A stretch of 64,000 bases of DNA, from positions 31,296,337-31,360,336 of the forward strand of contig CM060069.1 of NCBI GenBank assembly GCA_030533445.1, written 5' to 3'. Made by a program: the position numbers and the translations under genes. The notes under the pieces are model-generated. The model ran no database searches. It was not told where the DNA came from and was given only the letters and a program-made list of their open reading frames with translations. This document shows, in pieces, positions 6,744-16,610 of the stretch; position 1 is the stretch's first letter; each line of letters starts with the position of its first letter. The stretch comes from Cyprinodon diabolis (lineage: Eukaryota > Chordata > Actinopteri > Cyprinodontiformes > Cyprinodontidae).

Positions 6744-9179
6744 TAGCCAGTACGTGTCTTGTCCCGTTCCATAGATGGCTGGTCCCGCAGTAGGGGGCTG
6801 GGGTCCCATCCATGGGTTAGTGGGGCAGTCTCTTTGTATGTGTCCAATTTGTCCACATCCCCAGCATTGCATTCTCACTCGCTGTTGTCCCATGTCTGGA
6901 CCTGCTTGTGGCATCTGCTGGTATTGGCCTTGAGGGGGCCTTCTTGGGGCTCCTTGTGGGCCTCTCCATCTTCCCCGCATAGGTGGCCCCCCTCGTCCCC
7001 TTCCGAACGTTGCTTGTTGGGGACCTCCTCCTTGGTTTAGATGCACATAAATAGGAGGGACTGGTTGGGGTTGGGTCTGCTGTGGCAGGGCTCCTCCCAC
7101 GAGTGGCGCTGCTGGATACTGCATCTGCTGTGTGGGTGGAGGAATAACAGGAGACACTACTGGTGCTTGTACCACTGCCTCCCCTGTTGGTGCTCCCTCG
7201 GTTGGGGGTGTGGCCACCACAGTCAGTGCAGCTTGATGCTTGGGCTTCTCTTTCTTTGCTTTGGACAATTCCCCAATCTGCAGCTGGGTTAGCTTGGTGG
7301 CCAGCATCTTGCTTTGGTCATCAAAGGCCCGTTTCTCGGCCCGATGCATGTTTACATAGTGATTAACATGCTCGGAGAACAGAGGCCAGTCCATCTTCAT
7401 GAGCCCCACAACTCCGTCCAGTTTGGCTTGTACTTCTTTGGGCATGGCCTCTCTGATGTAGGTTCTGAATAGAGGGCCAGATGTTTTCAGTTCATTCCCA
7501 TCACTTCCAGTCTCTGTTTTCCATTTCTGTTGGAACCTGTGCAGAAACTGGGCGGGGCTTTCATCATCCTTTAGGCATTCTTGTCTCAGCTTAGTTGGAT
7601 CACTGCAGGTGGGGTATTTGTTCCTTACGGCTGCCCACACCTTGGGTCTTATTTGGTTGAATGGTATCTTGTCATACTGGTGTGAGGTCATGACCCTTGG
7701 AAGCTGGGCTTCGTCAAACACTTCTCTGGCTGCTGAGTGTCCTGCTGTCTTAATCAGCAATGCCTTGATGTCTCCAGCTGCCAGATTGATGCCTCCAGTG
7801 ATTTCTTCCAGCTTTTCTATCCACCTGTCAGCACCATCTGCCAACGGGGTCAGCCTTCCAGCAAGTGTGATCATGTCCATAAATGACCATGGCACATATC
7901 TGTCTTCTTGAGGTCCTTTAGACAGCAGGGGAGCCATATAGGCCTTTTTTTGATCTGACTCTGTCTTCTGCTGTCGTGCTTGGTACCTGGTCATCATTGA
8001 GTGAGGGCCGCTTTTTTCTATTTGCAGGTCCACTTCACATTCAGCTGTGAGTGGCTCCCGTCCTTTGGTCGCTGGTCTGTCTTTCTCCTTTAACCCCTTA
8101 TGGCATGGGTCTGTTGACAGTGGCATGTCTGAGCCTTCTTCTTCCATTCCATCATGCAACCAGTCGGTCTCCTCACTCTCTATGAAGACTTCCTCCTCGC
8201 TTCTTCTCTCCTCTCCCTCTTTTATTTTAGCTTCTTCAATCAAGGCCTTAGTCCATGGATTTGCCTGATCTGGGGCGTCATTTCGGGCCTGTAGTATGAG
8301 CTGCTCTGTTTCCATCCTTTTCTGTTTTTCTAATACTTCCTCAAATTTCTTCAATTTTTCTTTCAAATGCTTTAGTCGTTTCATTTGTACTTCTTTTTCC
8401 AATTTTTCCTCCTTCGCTATGAGTTTTACATATTCTTTCGTCAGCTCCACCACCTCCTGGTTTATTTGTTCCATTAGTTCTGGCGATTCATCCAAGACTA
8501 GCTTGGTCACGGGCTCTGAGTGTTTTGCTGATTTTTTCAACGATGACTTGGTCCTGGGTTCTGAGTGGCTTATGGGGCCTCTTTGATATGGTGAATGCCT
8601 GCGACGTGCTGGGGGTAGGGAACGACTATGGGGAGCTTTTCTCCTTACTTCTGGGGTTCTCTCCCAATCGTCTTCTCCATCACGGTATTTACACTCTGTC
8701 TGTGGTGTGTTGTTTATTTCTTCTTCTGTTATTTCTATTTCTTCCTCTTCCTCTTCTAATACTAATTTAAGTTGTCCAGTTATCTTTCCCTTGCTCCCTG
8801 ATTCTACTACTACTGGGTACAGGCCTGCTATGCTAGGGCGATAGGGTGGTGGCTTATGATCAGTGTAGTCAGGGGCTGTTGGGCTCTTTTGATGTTCAAC
8901 TTTAAAATATCTCAGGATATCTCTCTGTTCAGCATGTTTCTGTTTCTTATGCAAATGCACTCGGTCACGCCTTTTTTCCTTATTTCTTAATTGTTCTTCA
9001 ACCTCGTCACAGCATGAAGGATCAAAGCTGCCCTCTTTAGGCCAACGGTTTCTTCCAGATGTCATCTTATGCCATTCTGTCATGCATTTTTGAATTTTGC
9101 GCTTATTGGAGGGGTGTGTCATTATTACCAGTTTGGCAGGCGTTAACCCCTCGGTCTGTTTGCTCGCATTAGCTCCCAT
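6741..9179 (-). CDS. gag: Retroviral Gag polyprotein, intact
   Basis: An 812-codon ORF with no interruption. It starts MGANASK, a good N-myristoylation signal for membrane targeting. Visible parts in order: basic matrix-like region (1-95); PPPY late-budding motif at 110-113; acidic run (LEEEEEEIEI, 141-150); basic/serine-rich linker (178-225); a long predicted coiled coil (about 240-295, Glu/Lys/Leu heptads); capsid-like region (about 425-620) with a major-homology-like ESPAQFLHRF at 540-549; a proline/glutamine-rich linker; an RGG-type patch (GRGRGGPPMRGRWRG, 726-740); and one CCHC zinc knuckle C772-C775-H780-C785. Gag is longer than in murine leukaemia virus (about 540 residues), mainly through the coiled-coil and acidic section. 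It forms the particle and packages RNA. Large fish retroviral Gags of this type are known, so an epsilon/snakehead-like relationship is plausible but untested. Confidence 0.95.
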   Translation of the reverse strand: MGANASKQTEGLTPAKLVIMTHPSNKRKIQKCMTEWHKMTSGRNRWPKEGSFDPSCCDEVEEQLRNKEKRRDRVHLHKKQKHAEQRDILRYFKVEHQKSPTAPDYTDHKPPPYRPSIAGLYPVVVESGSKGKITGQLKLVLEEEEEEIEITEEEINNTPQTECKYRDGEDDWERTPEVRRKAPHSRSLPPARRRHSPYQRGPISHSEPRTKSSLKKSAKHSEPVTKLVLDESPELMEQINQEVVELTKEYVKLIAKEEKLEKEVQMKRLKHLKEKLKKFEEVLEKQKRMETEQLILQARNDAPDQANPWTKALIEEAKIKEGEERRSEEEVFIESEETDWLHDGMEEEGSDMPLSTDPCHKGLKEKDRPATKGREPLTAECEVDLQIEKSGPHSMMTRYQARQQKTESDQKKAYMAPLLSKGPQEDRYVPWSFMDMITLAGRLTPLADGADRWIEKLEEITGGINLAAGDIKALLIKTAGHSAAREVFDEAQLPRVMTSHQYDKIPFNQIRPKVWAAVRNKYPTCSDPTKLRQECLKDDESPAQFLHRFQQKWKTETGSDGNELKTSGPLFRTYIREAMPKEVQAKLDGVVGLMKMDWPLFSEHVNHYVNMHRAEKRAFDDQSKMLATKLTQLQIGELSKAKKEKPKHQAALTVVATPPTEGAPTGEAVVQAPVVSPVIPPPTQQMQYPAAPLVGGALPQQTQPQPVPPIYVHLNQGGGPQQATFGRGRGGPPMRGRWRGPQGAPRRPPQGQYQQMPQAGPDMGQQRVRMQCWGCGQIGHIQRDCPTNPWMGPQPPTAGPAIYGTGQDTYWL

Positions 9180-9801
9180 GGCAATCAGCAGTCACTTAAC
9201 CTTTAGGGTCTGTGCTTATTTACCAGTCTTTGTAATCCTCAGTTAATTTTTATCTTAACTGGTTCTGCTCTCTTCAATACAGATCGTGTTTATTTTCTTT
9301 TAGTTTCTTTCCAGTTAATTTACTTCCTAAATTTAGATCTCTTCAATTTTGAGATAAAATCTTTAATAAAACAAATTTGTAATTTTATTTTGCACTTTCA
9401 CTAATTTTATACCTTATATATTTTACTTTATGTAGACTATAGTTTGTAATAATATATACTTATAATATCTTTATCTTATAAAGCTTACAATTTTTTCCAA
9501 TCTTATTTAGGAATTTTGTTATTTTTATTTCATTCTCATAACTCTAGTGTTTTTTGTTTTTTTGTTTTTGTTTTTTCCTTCAGTTATCAATTTTGTTTTC
9601 CAATCCTTATTAATTTTCAGGTTATTCTTTTTAACTATATTCTGTACTAATTACTTCTATTAATTTATTATTATATCTTTAATCTTTATTTATTAATATC
9701 ACCCACCCCTTACTTCCCCTCAGTCACTCAACTCTTTCACTCGACACACTAACAAAGACACACAAGACAAATGATTATATATATTTACAGTGCACTTCCT
9801 T

Positions 9802-10045
9802 TTCCTCACTGTTTCCTACAGTGGCACATACGTTTTTCCCTGCTGCCCCCGGCTACACCCAGATAACTGGAAATGCATAGACGTCCTCCGGTTGGTCGAG
9901 CGGTACTATTCTCCGATTATCGCTTAATCGGTAATATTCTGGCTATCCCTTAGCCTGGCTATCGCTTAGCCTCTCAATACCTTTTCCTCACTGTTTCCCT
10001 ACAGTGGCACAATACCTTTTCCTCACTGTTTCCCTACAGTGGCAC
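9802..10045 (-). repeat. Three repeated hairpins in the retroviral leader
   Basis: A unit of about 30 bp beginning CCTTTTCCTCACTGTTTCC and ending CTACAGTGGCAC (plus-strand reading) occurs near 9800-9830, 9980-10006 and 10014-10045. Each contains CACTGT and ACAGTG around a short A/G-rich loop on the RNA strand, so each can form a 6-bp stem. Between the first two lies another direct repeat, GGCTATCSCTTAGCCT twice in tandem (about 9940-9972). Repeated stem-loops in a retroviral leader suggest RNA dimerisation or packaging elements. The role is inferred. Confidence 0.6.
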
Positions 10046-10325
10046 AATATTCCAATACCTTAAGACTACTTAAGCCTTCTCGTGGAGCACCCTGACTACC
10101 TTAGTCACTGATACCCTCACGTAACACGCGTACACTATTGGTTCCGGATTTTATGGCTTCCACAGACTATGTCAAAACGCTTTGACCAATCTGTCCCTTT
10201 ACCAATCATCCGCTCAGAACAACACGTGTTAAGCTTAACTTATTTACAAAATAATCCAAACACAAGACAGTTTAACACAAACATTAATAACACCTAAAAC
10301 ATACATTCATACATACACATTCATA

Positions 10326-10333
10326 CGTACCTG
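10326..10333 (-). promoter_or_regulatory. Candidate retroviral splice donor
   Basis: The minus strand reads CAG|GTACG with GT at 10329-10330. It is the same consensus as the donor near 1863. It lies in the leader upstream of gag, the expected place for the donor of env and accessory mRNAs. Competes with the site at 10514-10522. Confidence 0.4.
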
Positions 10334-10513
10334 GACCCTTCCTCAGCTTAGTCTGCCTTTGGCATATTCTTATATAAATTCTTATAAAATTTGGAAATTA
10401 CTTTATTAAATTTGGAAAACTAGGTTCTTTTAGAAGAGCTTTGTGACGCCTGACACCCACAAGCAGTCGCCGGAGGCTGGTTCCCCACTAATTTAGAAAA
10501 TTATAACAAATTA

Positions 10514-10522
10514 GCTCACCTT
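10514..10522 (-). promoter_or_regulatory. Candidate major retroviral splice donor
   Basis: The minus strand reads AAAGGTGAGC, a strong vertebrate donor consensus (AAG|GTGAGC), about 90 nt downstream of the primer-binding site. No transcript evidence. Confidence 0.45.
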
Positions 10523-10608
10523 TAACCGGTGAATTTCTGGGCCCGTTTGGGGGTTCCACGCCTTCCAGCTGGTGCCTGCAGATCGTCCGACGTCCCCTTT
10601 TTGCTTTT

Positions 10609-10626
10609 CTCCTGGCTGGCTCGCCA
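10609..10626 (-). promoter_or_regulatory. Primer-binding site for tRNA-Arg
   Basis: The minus strand reads TGGCGAGCCAGCCAGGAG, four bases inside the LTR end. It is the exact complement of the 3' 18 nt (CCA included) of vertebrate tRNA-Arg(ACG) as I know that sequence. This confirms the provirus orientation and the position of the 5' LTR. An arginine primer is less common than proline or lysine and has been reported for some fish retroviruses. Confidence 0.9.
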
Positions 10627-10770
10627 ATTATGTCGTCCTATAATTCTCTTCTTGACGACTTAAAATTGAAGCTAAGTTTTATAAAAATTCAAAGTTCTTA
10701 AAAAGCAGAAAAAGTCTCAAACAAGGATCAAAAAATTTAGACAGAGGCCGCTGAGTCCAGGTCCAGTGAG

Positions 10771-10776
10771 TTTATT
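10771..10776 (-). terminator. LTR polyadenylation signal AATAAA
   Basis: TTTATT on the plus strand reads AATAAA on the minus strand. It lies about 65-75 nt after the TATA box in the sense direction, which places it in the R region as in many simple LTRs. Its counterpart in the 3' LTR lies outside the window. Confidence 0.75.
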
Positions 10777-10840
10777 GCTAAACACTACATATTTACACAG
10801 CGCTGGTGAGCCGAAGCTGACAAATGGTGAAACCAGCTCC

Positions 10841-10848
10841 CTTTTATA
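10841..10848 (-). promoter_or_regulatory. LTR TATA box
   Basis: TATAAAAG on the minus strand followed by GGGAGC. A cap site would be expected near 10815. The matching site in the left LTR is at 55-62. Confidence 0.8.
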
Positions 10849-11439
10849 CATTTCTTATCGGTGGAAAAACCCCCTTCAGAACATATTTCAGTCATTGGTA
10901 AAGGTCACATTGATATTTATCTGCAAAACACGGTAACATTCATAGACACATCTCATACTTGTGAGAGCACTCTCTCAGGCCATGCAGAAACTTATGACGG
11001 TTTAGTCAAAAACATGTTGAAACTTATCCTTTCCCTACTTTAAGCCATGTCAGTCTGGCCTAGTGTTCCTCTTTGTGTCTCAGTCAAAGCATCACCCCTT
11101 CTGGGATCAGTACTGCACATTGTGCCTTGAAAATAACAACTCTATTTATCACAAGTTGTATGGCCAAATTTTGCTGGGCTGGTTAACCTTGATATGTCAA
11201 ATACTTCATTTTTATGAGGGTGCTTTTTCTTATCACTAAGGGCCTTAATCCTGTGCTTTCCAGCAGATGAGTGTGCTTTTCTTCCTCTTACAGTCAGGTG
11301 CAGCAGTTACACACACTCATTGCTCTGTTTTTCTCCTCTTGGCCTACATAAATATATTCATGAACACAATTCTCTTTAATCATTTAAAACTTTTGATTCT
11401 TGTTTTATTCTAATCATTTATGACAAATAATACACTACA

Positions 11440-12239
11440 AAGTAACTTAATTAACCTTACAGTTTAACTATTCTTTTAAAAACTTCAAACTGCTCATGCC
11501 AAATAAAGTAAATTACTGTATCACCTGTTCATTTTTTTCCAAACATACAATAGCTTAGGGTGAACTGTATAATATCTCTTAAATCATAAAGTTGCTTTTT
11601 TTTCTTCTGCGACGGCTAGTTTTGTATAGTACTTAAGTAATAGATGCTGTGTCAACATTTTCTCCCATTTAGGTTTAGAATTTCTGCAGCTATTTCATAG
11701 TAACACTGAGGCATCTATATTGTTTCTTTGATCCATATTCTCCTTGCCTGGCGTGTCAGTTTATGTGACTGGCCATGTCTCAGAAGGTTTGTAGCTTTGC
11801 CATAGTCTGTCAATTTTTAAATTACAGATTTAACAGTGCTTAGTGAAATGTAGAGGGCTTGGAAACTGACTTATAAATCTTACAAAAACTTTAGTCTTGG
11901 CCTTTGTAAAGCATTTCTTGGGCCTTATGATGCGAATAATCTCTTACAGAAAGAAAAAAAAGAAGCCGGACTGTTTACTACTTAGGTAAGTTCTAAATGA
12001 AATTAGATAAACTAGCATTTCTTTCTGGATGTCAGGGTAAAGGGGACAGAGTACAAATATACATTACACCTTTCAGACTTTCATAGAAATTAGATAAATT
12101 GAGGCATTATTTTTGTTTATGTATCACATAATATACAATATACATGTAAGTAATATGAGTTACAACACAATTGCTAACATTAAATCACATTACACTGTAG
12201 GACTGATAAAGTGCCGGTGTAAATTCTAAGATATCCGGG
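11440..12239. other. Non-coding flank, nothing recognised
   Basis: AT-rich single-copy-looking DNA between the provirus and a Penelope fragment. No convincing ORF, RNA gene or terminal repeat seen. Confidence 0.6.
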
Positions 12240-12510
12240 TCATGGTAATCAGTGCAGTGAGGACTGTACAGCCTCCTATATTGGAGAAATGCAAGGCACA
12301 GCATAGGAGACCTGTAGTGCAGGATAAGATTCACATTTACACTTGTACCTTAAGAACAAAGGAAACCACTTTGAACAGCAAAGTGTTCAGATTTTGGATA
12401 GAGAGGATAGGTGGTTTGCAAGAGGGGTCAAGAAAATCATCTTTGTGAAAAGAGAAAAGCTATCACTGACAAAACAAAAGGCTCCAACAATCCAGAAGAA
12501 CAAGGGGTGC
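12240..12510 (+). pseudogene. Penelope-like element remnant, GIY-YIG endonuclease end
   Basis: Shifted frames on the plus strand give YIGEM followed by HLHLYLKNKGNHFEQ and VQILDREDRWFARGVKK. These are the signature blocks of the C-terminal GIY-YIG nuclease of fish Penelope-like retroelements; the same protein blocks occur on the minus strand at 57664-58145. Stops and frame shifts break it, and the reverse transcriptase is absent. A 5'-truncated dead copy. Confidence 0.75.
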
Positions 12511-12807
12511 CTATTTGCTTTTCATCTCACTTTGAATGTGTGCAGTAGGATTGACCTCAATACTGCTCAAATACATTAGCACTCCAGCTGGAGTTTGCTC
12601 TGGTGCGAGCCAACAGAATCGACAAAGACCTTCAAAAGACTGAGTAAAAGTCAGATTACCTTCCAATTTAACTCTGTTTGTGAAACATAAAGTATTTTTT
12701 GAATCTAATTGAATTCCCTGAATTAAATCGTAGCTGCAACCTTACAAAATGTAAAGAGATTCAAAGGGAACTAGAATAATTGCCACTGAATGTATGTTGG
12801 TAAAATA

Positions 12808-14356
12808 CATTACTCCAAATAATTAAAGGAACACTTTGTAATCAGAGTATAACATCAAGTTAATTAAACTTCTGGGATATTGATTTGGTCAAGAAAGTAG
12901 GGGGTTGTTAATCAGTTTCAGCTGCTTTGGTGCACTAGAGGGGCAACAACGAGACGACCATCAAAACAGGAATGGTTTTACAGGTGGAGACCACTGACAT
13001 TTTTTCCCCTCCTCATCTTTTCTGACTCTTTTTCACCACTTTTGTATTTGGCTTGGGTCACTGTCACTACTGTTAGCATGAGGCGTTACCTGGACCGTAC
13101 AGAGGTTGTACAGGCATTCCAACTCCTCCAGGATGGCACATCAATACGTCCCATTGCTAGAAGGTTTGCTGTGTCTCCCAGCACAATCTCAAGAGCATGG
13201 AGGGGATTCCAGGAGACAGACAGTTACTCCAGGAGAGCAGGACAGAGCCGTAGAAGGTCTACAACCCATCAGCAGGGCCGGTATCTGCTCCTTTGTGTAA
13301 GGACGAGCAGGAGGAGCACTGCCAGAGCCCTACAAAATGACCTCCAGCAGGCCACTGGTGTGAATGTCTCTTACCAAACAATCAGAAACAGACTTCACGA
13401 GTGTGGCCTGAGGGCCTGACGTCCTCTAGTGGGCCCTGTGCTCACTGCCCAGCACCGTGGACCTCGATTGGCATTTGCCACAGAACACATGAATTGGCAA
13501 ATCCGCCACTGGCGCCCTGTGCTTTTCACAGATGAGAGCAGGTTCACCCTGAGCACATGTGACAGATGTGAAAGGGTCTGGAGAAGCCGTGGAGAAAGTT
13601 ATGCTGCCTGTAACATCGTTCAGCATGACCGGATTGGTGGTGGGTCAGTGATGGTCTGGGGAGGCACATCCATGGAGGGACACACAGACCTATACAGGCA
13701 AAACAATGGCACCCTGACTGCCATTAGATATCGGGATGAAATCCTTGCACAAACTGTCAGACCCCATGCTGGTGCACAGAGTCCTGGGTCCTCCTGGTGC
13801 ACGACAATGCCCAACCTCATGTGGCGAGAGTATGCAGGCAGTTCCTTGAAGATGAAGGAATTGATACCATTGCTGGGCCCTCGCCTGACCAAAATCCAAT
13901 AGAACAGCTCTGGGACATTATGTTTCGATCCATCCAACGCCGCCAGGTTGCACCTCAGACTGTCCAGGAGCTCAGTGATGCCCTGGTCCAGTTCTGGGAG
14001 GAGATACCCCAGGACCCCATCCGTCGTCTCATTAGGAGCATGCCCTGACATTGTCATGCATGCATACACGCACATGGGGGCCATACAAATTACTGAATAC
14101 CATTTTGAGTTGTTGCAATGAAATTTCAGCAAAATAGACTTGCCTGTCGCATCATTTTTTCACTGTAATTTTTGGGGTGTCTTTGAATTCAGCACTCTGT
14201 AGGTTTATAATTGTCATTTCCATCAAATGATGTGGAATCCTCTTGTTCCTTAACACATCACTCAGTCCATATCAGTATAAATAAATAGCATGATTTTTTC
14301 CCCCCATTGAGATCTGATGTGTTTTCAAAGAGTTCTTTTAGTTATTTTGAGCAGTT
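12808..14356 (+). mobile_element. Tc1-like DNA transposon, inactive
   Basis: The element is flanked by TA at 12806-12807 and 14357-14358. The ends are imperfect inverted repeats sharing the pattern CAAAtAAnTAAAnGAACnCTTTG; the right end carries the GAGCAGT terminus common in fish Tc1 elements. The body holds a single intronless transposase gene (13078-14048) with a stop and a frameshift. At about 1.55 kb the size is normal for the family. Confidence 0.85.
13078..14048 (+). pseudogene. Tc1 transposase, disrupted
   Basis: The reading frame starts [22 protein letters not shown]. It carries a paired helix-turn-helix DNA-binding region ([19 protein letters not shown]), then the DDE core: first Asp in LFTDESRFTL, second in VHDNAQPHV, Glu in NPIEQLWD. 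Family members normally show 34 residues between the last two; here 32, consistent with a 6-base in-frame loss before the Glu. Two lesions: a TGA at 13417-13419 (probably CGA to TGA at a CpG) and a frame change near 13775-13795. It would cut and paste TA-flanked elements if intact. It is dead here. Confidence 0.9.
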
Positions 14357-14358
14357 TA

Positions 14359-16009
14359 TTTAAAATGAACTCCAGCAATTCAAAATCCAAGTTCCTATTT
14401 TAAGATGAGCTGAGATATATACTATGGTGTTTATAAAGGTAAACATCAATGATTGTACAAGGCTATTGAGTGGTGAATAGTGCAGCTATGGGCTTTATTA
14501 CCTCCTGTAAAACATTCCAGACTTTAATGCACAACAGAGCTCTACCTTTCTTTATTCTGCTCTGATGCACCCTGTTCTCTTCTCATTACATATATGCTGC
14601 TTCTGCATTTGTACACCTTTCCAGCCTTCTGTTGAATAGCCACTGCTGCCTCCTTGGGTTTTCACAGATTTAAGTACTTTCATATGTCACTTTGACACAC
14701 AAAGAGACTGGAGGGTAAACAAGCTGGCAGGCCATTGCTTCCACCGTTAGACATTTCATCTGATACGGTTTGATGTTGTGATTAGTGTGGTGGACGGCAG
14801 GCATTGTATCAGCCTGTCTAGACGCACTGACACAAACTTGGCAATGCTATTTTCCCAAATAGCATCTCCTTTTGAAAAAACTGCTCAAGAAAGATTTTGT
14901 GAATCAAAATGTTAAGGCTGCTTGAATGTTGCCGCTGCTGTGGTGCAAACCTTCAATAACATTTCACGGCTCATTCTTCTTATGCTCAAAAGCATCTGAG
15001 AGTAGACTTAAATGATTTTTAAAATCCATTAACATGCATCAAAAGGGACTGGATTGTAATCAACGTATGACCATGTAATTAAAATAAGAAAAGTTAGTGC
15101 CCCCAAGGCACAGATTGTGATCCAACTGCATTAACTAGCAGGTGGTCAAGGACTCTCCAAAGGAACATTTCAGGTAAATATATGTACCAAAGTGCAGTTA
15201 TTTCTCATTCAGGAGTAGCATACTATATGTAGTCACTATACCAGCATTAATTTGGGATATTCACACTTTATACTGCATTAAGGGTAAATAAAAAAAATAA
15301 AAAAACTGAGTGCCTCTTGGTAGACATATCTGGCAAGGTACATAAATATCTAAATGGGATATCTTTGAACTCATGCTTTTTATAAATCCTCTGAAAAAAG
15401 GATTTAAATTGTAAAACAGTACAAACATTTTATTTTATTATTATTATTTTTTTTTTTTGCTTAGATATATCAAGGAAATATAAGAATCAAGTACTTGTAT
15501 TTTCATTTTTTTGGTTAGACTAAGTTATAGCTTTAAGACATTCGGTGACAAATTATACAGCTCAATATAAATGGTTGCTTAACATTTTAAGGGTGTCAGA
15601 GTATGATCCTTTACCCATCGAGTAGCTTGCTAGAGGAGGTATGTTTTTTTTAAATGTAAAATTCAATATGTATTAAACCCTCCGTCAGAATGCAAACAAG
15701 TACAGTATTTACATTGTACACAATAAACTTTAACCTTTATATTTTGTCTGTGTCAGTCTTTGCGACTGTTATGGATCGCAATGCAATGTCAGCCATTTAT
15801 CATTAGCTAAAACTAAAACTAAGTAGTTTTTTTATTAACTTTTTTTTATTTAATTTAAATCTAATCCCCCACTATAAAAGAAGTATAATTATTTAGTCAT
15901 AAACAAAAAGTGTCTGGTTAACAAGCAAGGAAACATGATGCAGATATGGGGCAATAGGATACAGAATACTGTAATATGATATAATATCATGTAATTAATC
16001 TTGCAACTA
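14359..16009. other. Non-coding stretch, nothing recognised
   Basis: Mixed AT-rich sequence with poly-A/T runs. No coding potential, RNA gene or paired repeat ends that I can support. Confidence 0.55.
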
Positions 16010-16420
16010 TTCCCAGCCAGTCACTATCTGGTATGCTGGTACCACCACGAAGCACAAGGGCAGACTGCAGCGTTTCATCCGGTCTGCAGGGAAGGTGATT
16101 GGCTGCACAAGGGCAGACAGCCGCCTGTCATCCAGTCTGCAGAGAAGGTGATTGGCTGATATCTTCCATCTCTCCAGAATCTGTGCGCCTCCAGGACTCT
16201 GAGGCGTACAGATTCAAAAACTATTTCAGCCACTTCTCTTGGGCAGGAAGCAGGATCAATATCTCACACCACAAGAATGGTTTCTTCCCACACGCTACCA
16301 GCCTTATCAACAAGGTCCAGAGACCCCGTGACACTGACACTGTCTCTCACTCTTCCCCGTTCAGGACATATTGGCTACACCAAGTAGCATCTCCAGACCT
16401 CCTGTGTTACATTAATGCAC
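16010..16420 (+). pseudogene. LINE fragment, C-terminal end of reverse transcriptase ORF
   Basis: Degraded frames give WYAGTTTKHKGRLQRFIRSAGKVIGC followed further on by YRFKNYFS..FFPHATSLINK (quoted in part). These blocks mark the C-terminal end of the second ORF of L2/CR1/Rex1-type LINEs (LQRV..A.KIIG, R.N.FFP.A..L.N). A local duplication repeats an AAGGGCAGAC...AGGTGATTGGCTG unit at about 16058 and 16109. No intact frame. Confidence 0.55.
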
Positions 16421-16453
16421 AGTCTACTGTATATGTAGTATATGGCTTTATAC

Positions 16454-16602
16454 CAGTGGGCACACCAGACTCCAGTAATCTCATCAAGTCATCATGTTCA
16501 GATTGCACTTGATGAGATGACTGGAGTCTGGTGTGCGATTGCTTGGTAGGAAAGAAAAGCTGCAGCCACATGGCCCTTTCTGGATCCGGTTTGAGACCCC
16601 TG
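16454..16602. mobile_element. 149-bp hAT-like MITE with 8-bp target duplication
   Basis: Flanked by exact CTTTATAC copies at 16446-16453 and 16603-16610. The ends read CAGTGGGCAC and (inverted) CAGGGGTCTC, fitting hAT-type CAGNG termini and 8-bp duplications. Inside is a near-perfect palindrome (16460-16489 with 16507-16536, one mismatch in 30, 17-base loop). Too short to code for anything. Confidence 0.75.
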
Positions 16603-16610
16603 CTTTATAC

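Larger units (their letters stand above)
9180..10608 (-). promoter_or_regulatory. Long retroviral 5' leader (packaging/splicing region)
   Basis: About 1.4 kb separates the primer-binding site from the gag ATG. The gag-proximal half (9180-9720) is very AT-rich and holds no convincing ORF. The PBS-proximal half contains tandem repeats and hairpins (see 9802-10045) and two splice-donor consensus sites on the minus strand. Leaders of this length occur in complex retroviruses and usually contain the packaging signal. There are several short AUG-initiated frames, so ribosome access to gag may need an IRES or shunting. That last point is inference. Confidence 0.75.
10631..11439 (-). mobile_element. 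5' LTR of endogenous retrovirus, complete (809 bp)
   Basis: On the minus strand it starts TGTAGTG (11439) and ends GACGACA (10631), an imperfect terminal inverted repeat TGT.GT. The part that can be compared (10787-11439) is identical to 1-653. U3 runs from 11439 to about 10815, with a TATA box at 10841-10848 and an AATAAA at 10771-10776 downstream of the predicted cap site. R is therefore about 60 bp and U5 about 120 bp. Flanking host sequence starts with AAGTA at 11440. Promoter of the whole retroviral unit. Confidence 0.95.

Noticed and set aside
6759..8770. Plus-strand ORFs across gag
   Set aside because: Antisense shadows of gag; Ser/Cys/Trp-rich composition from the complement of the Gag coding strand.
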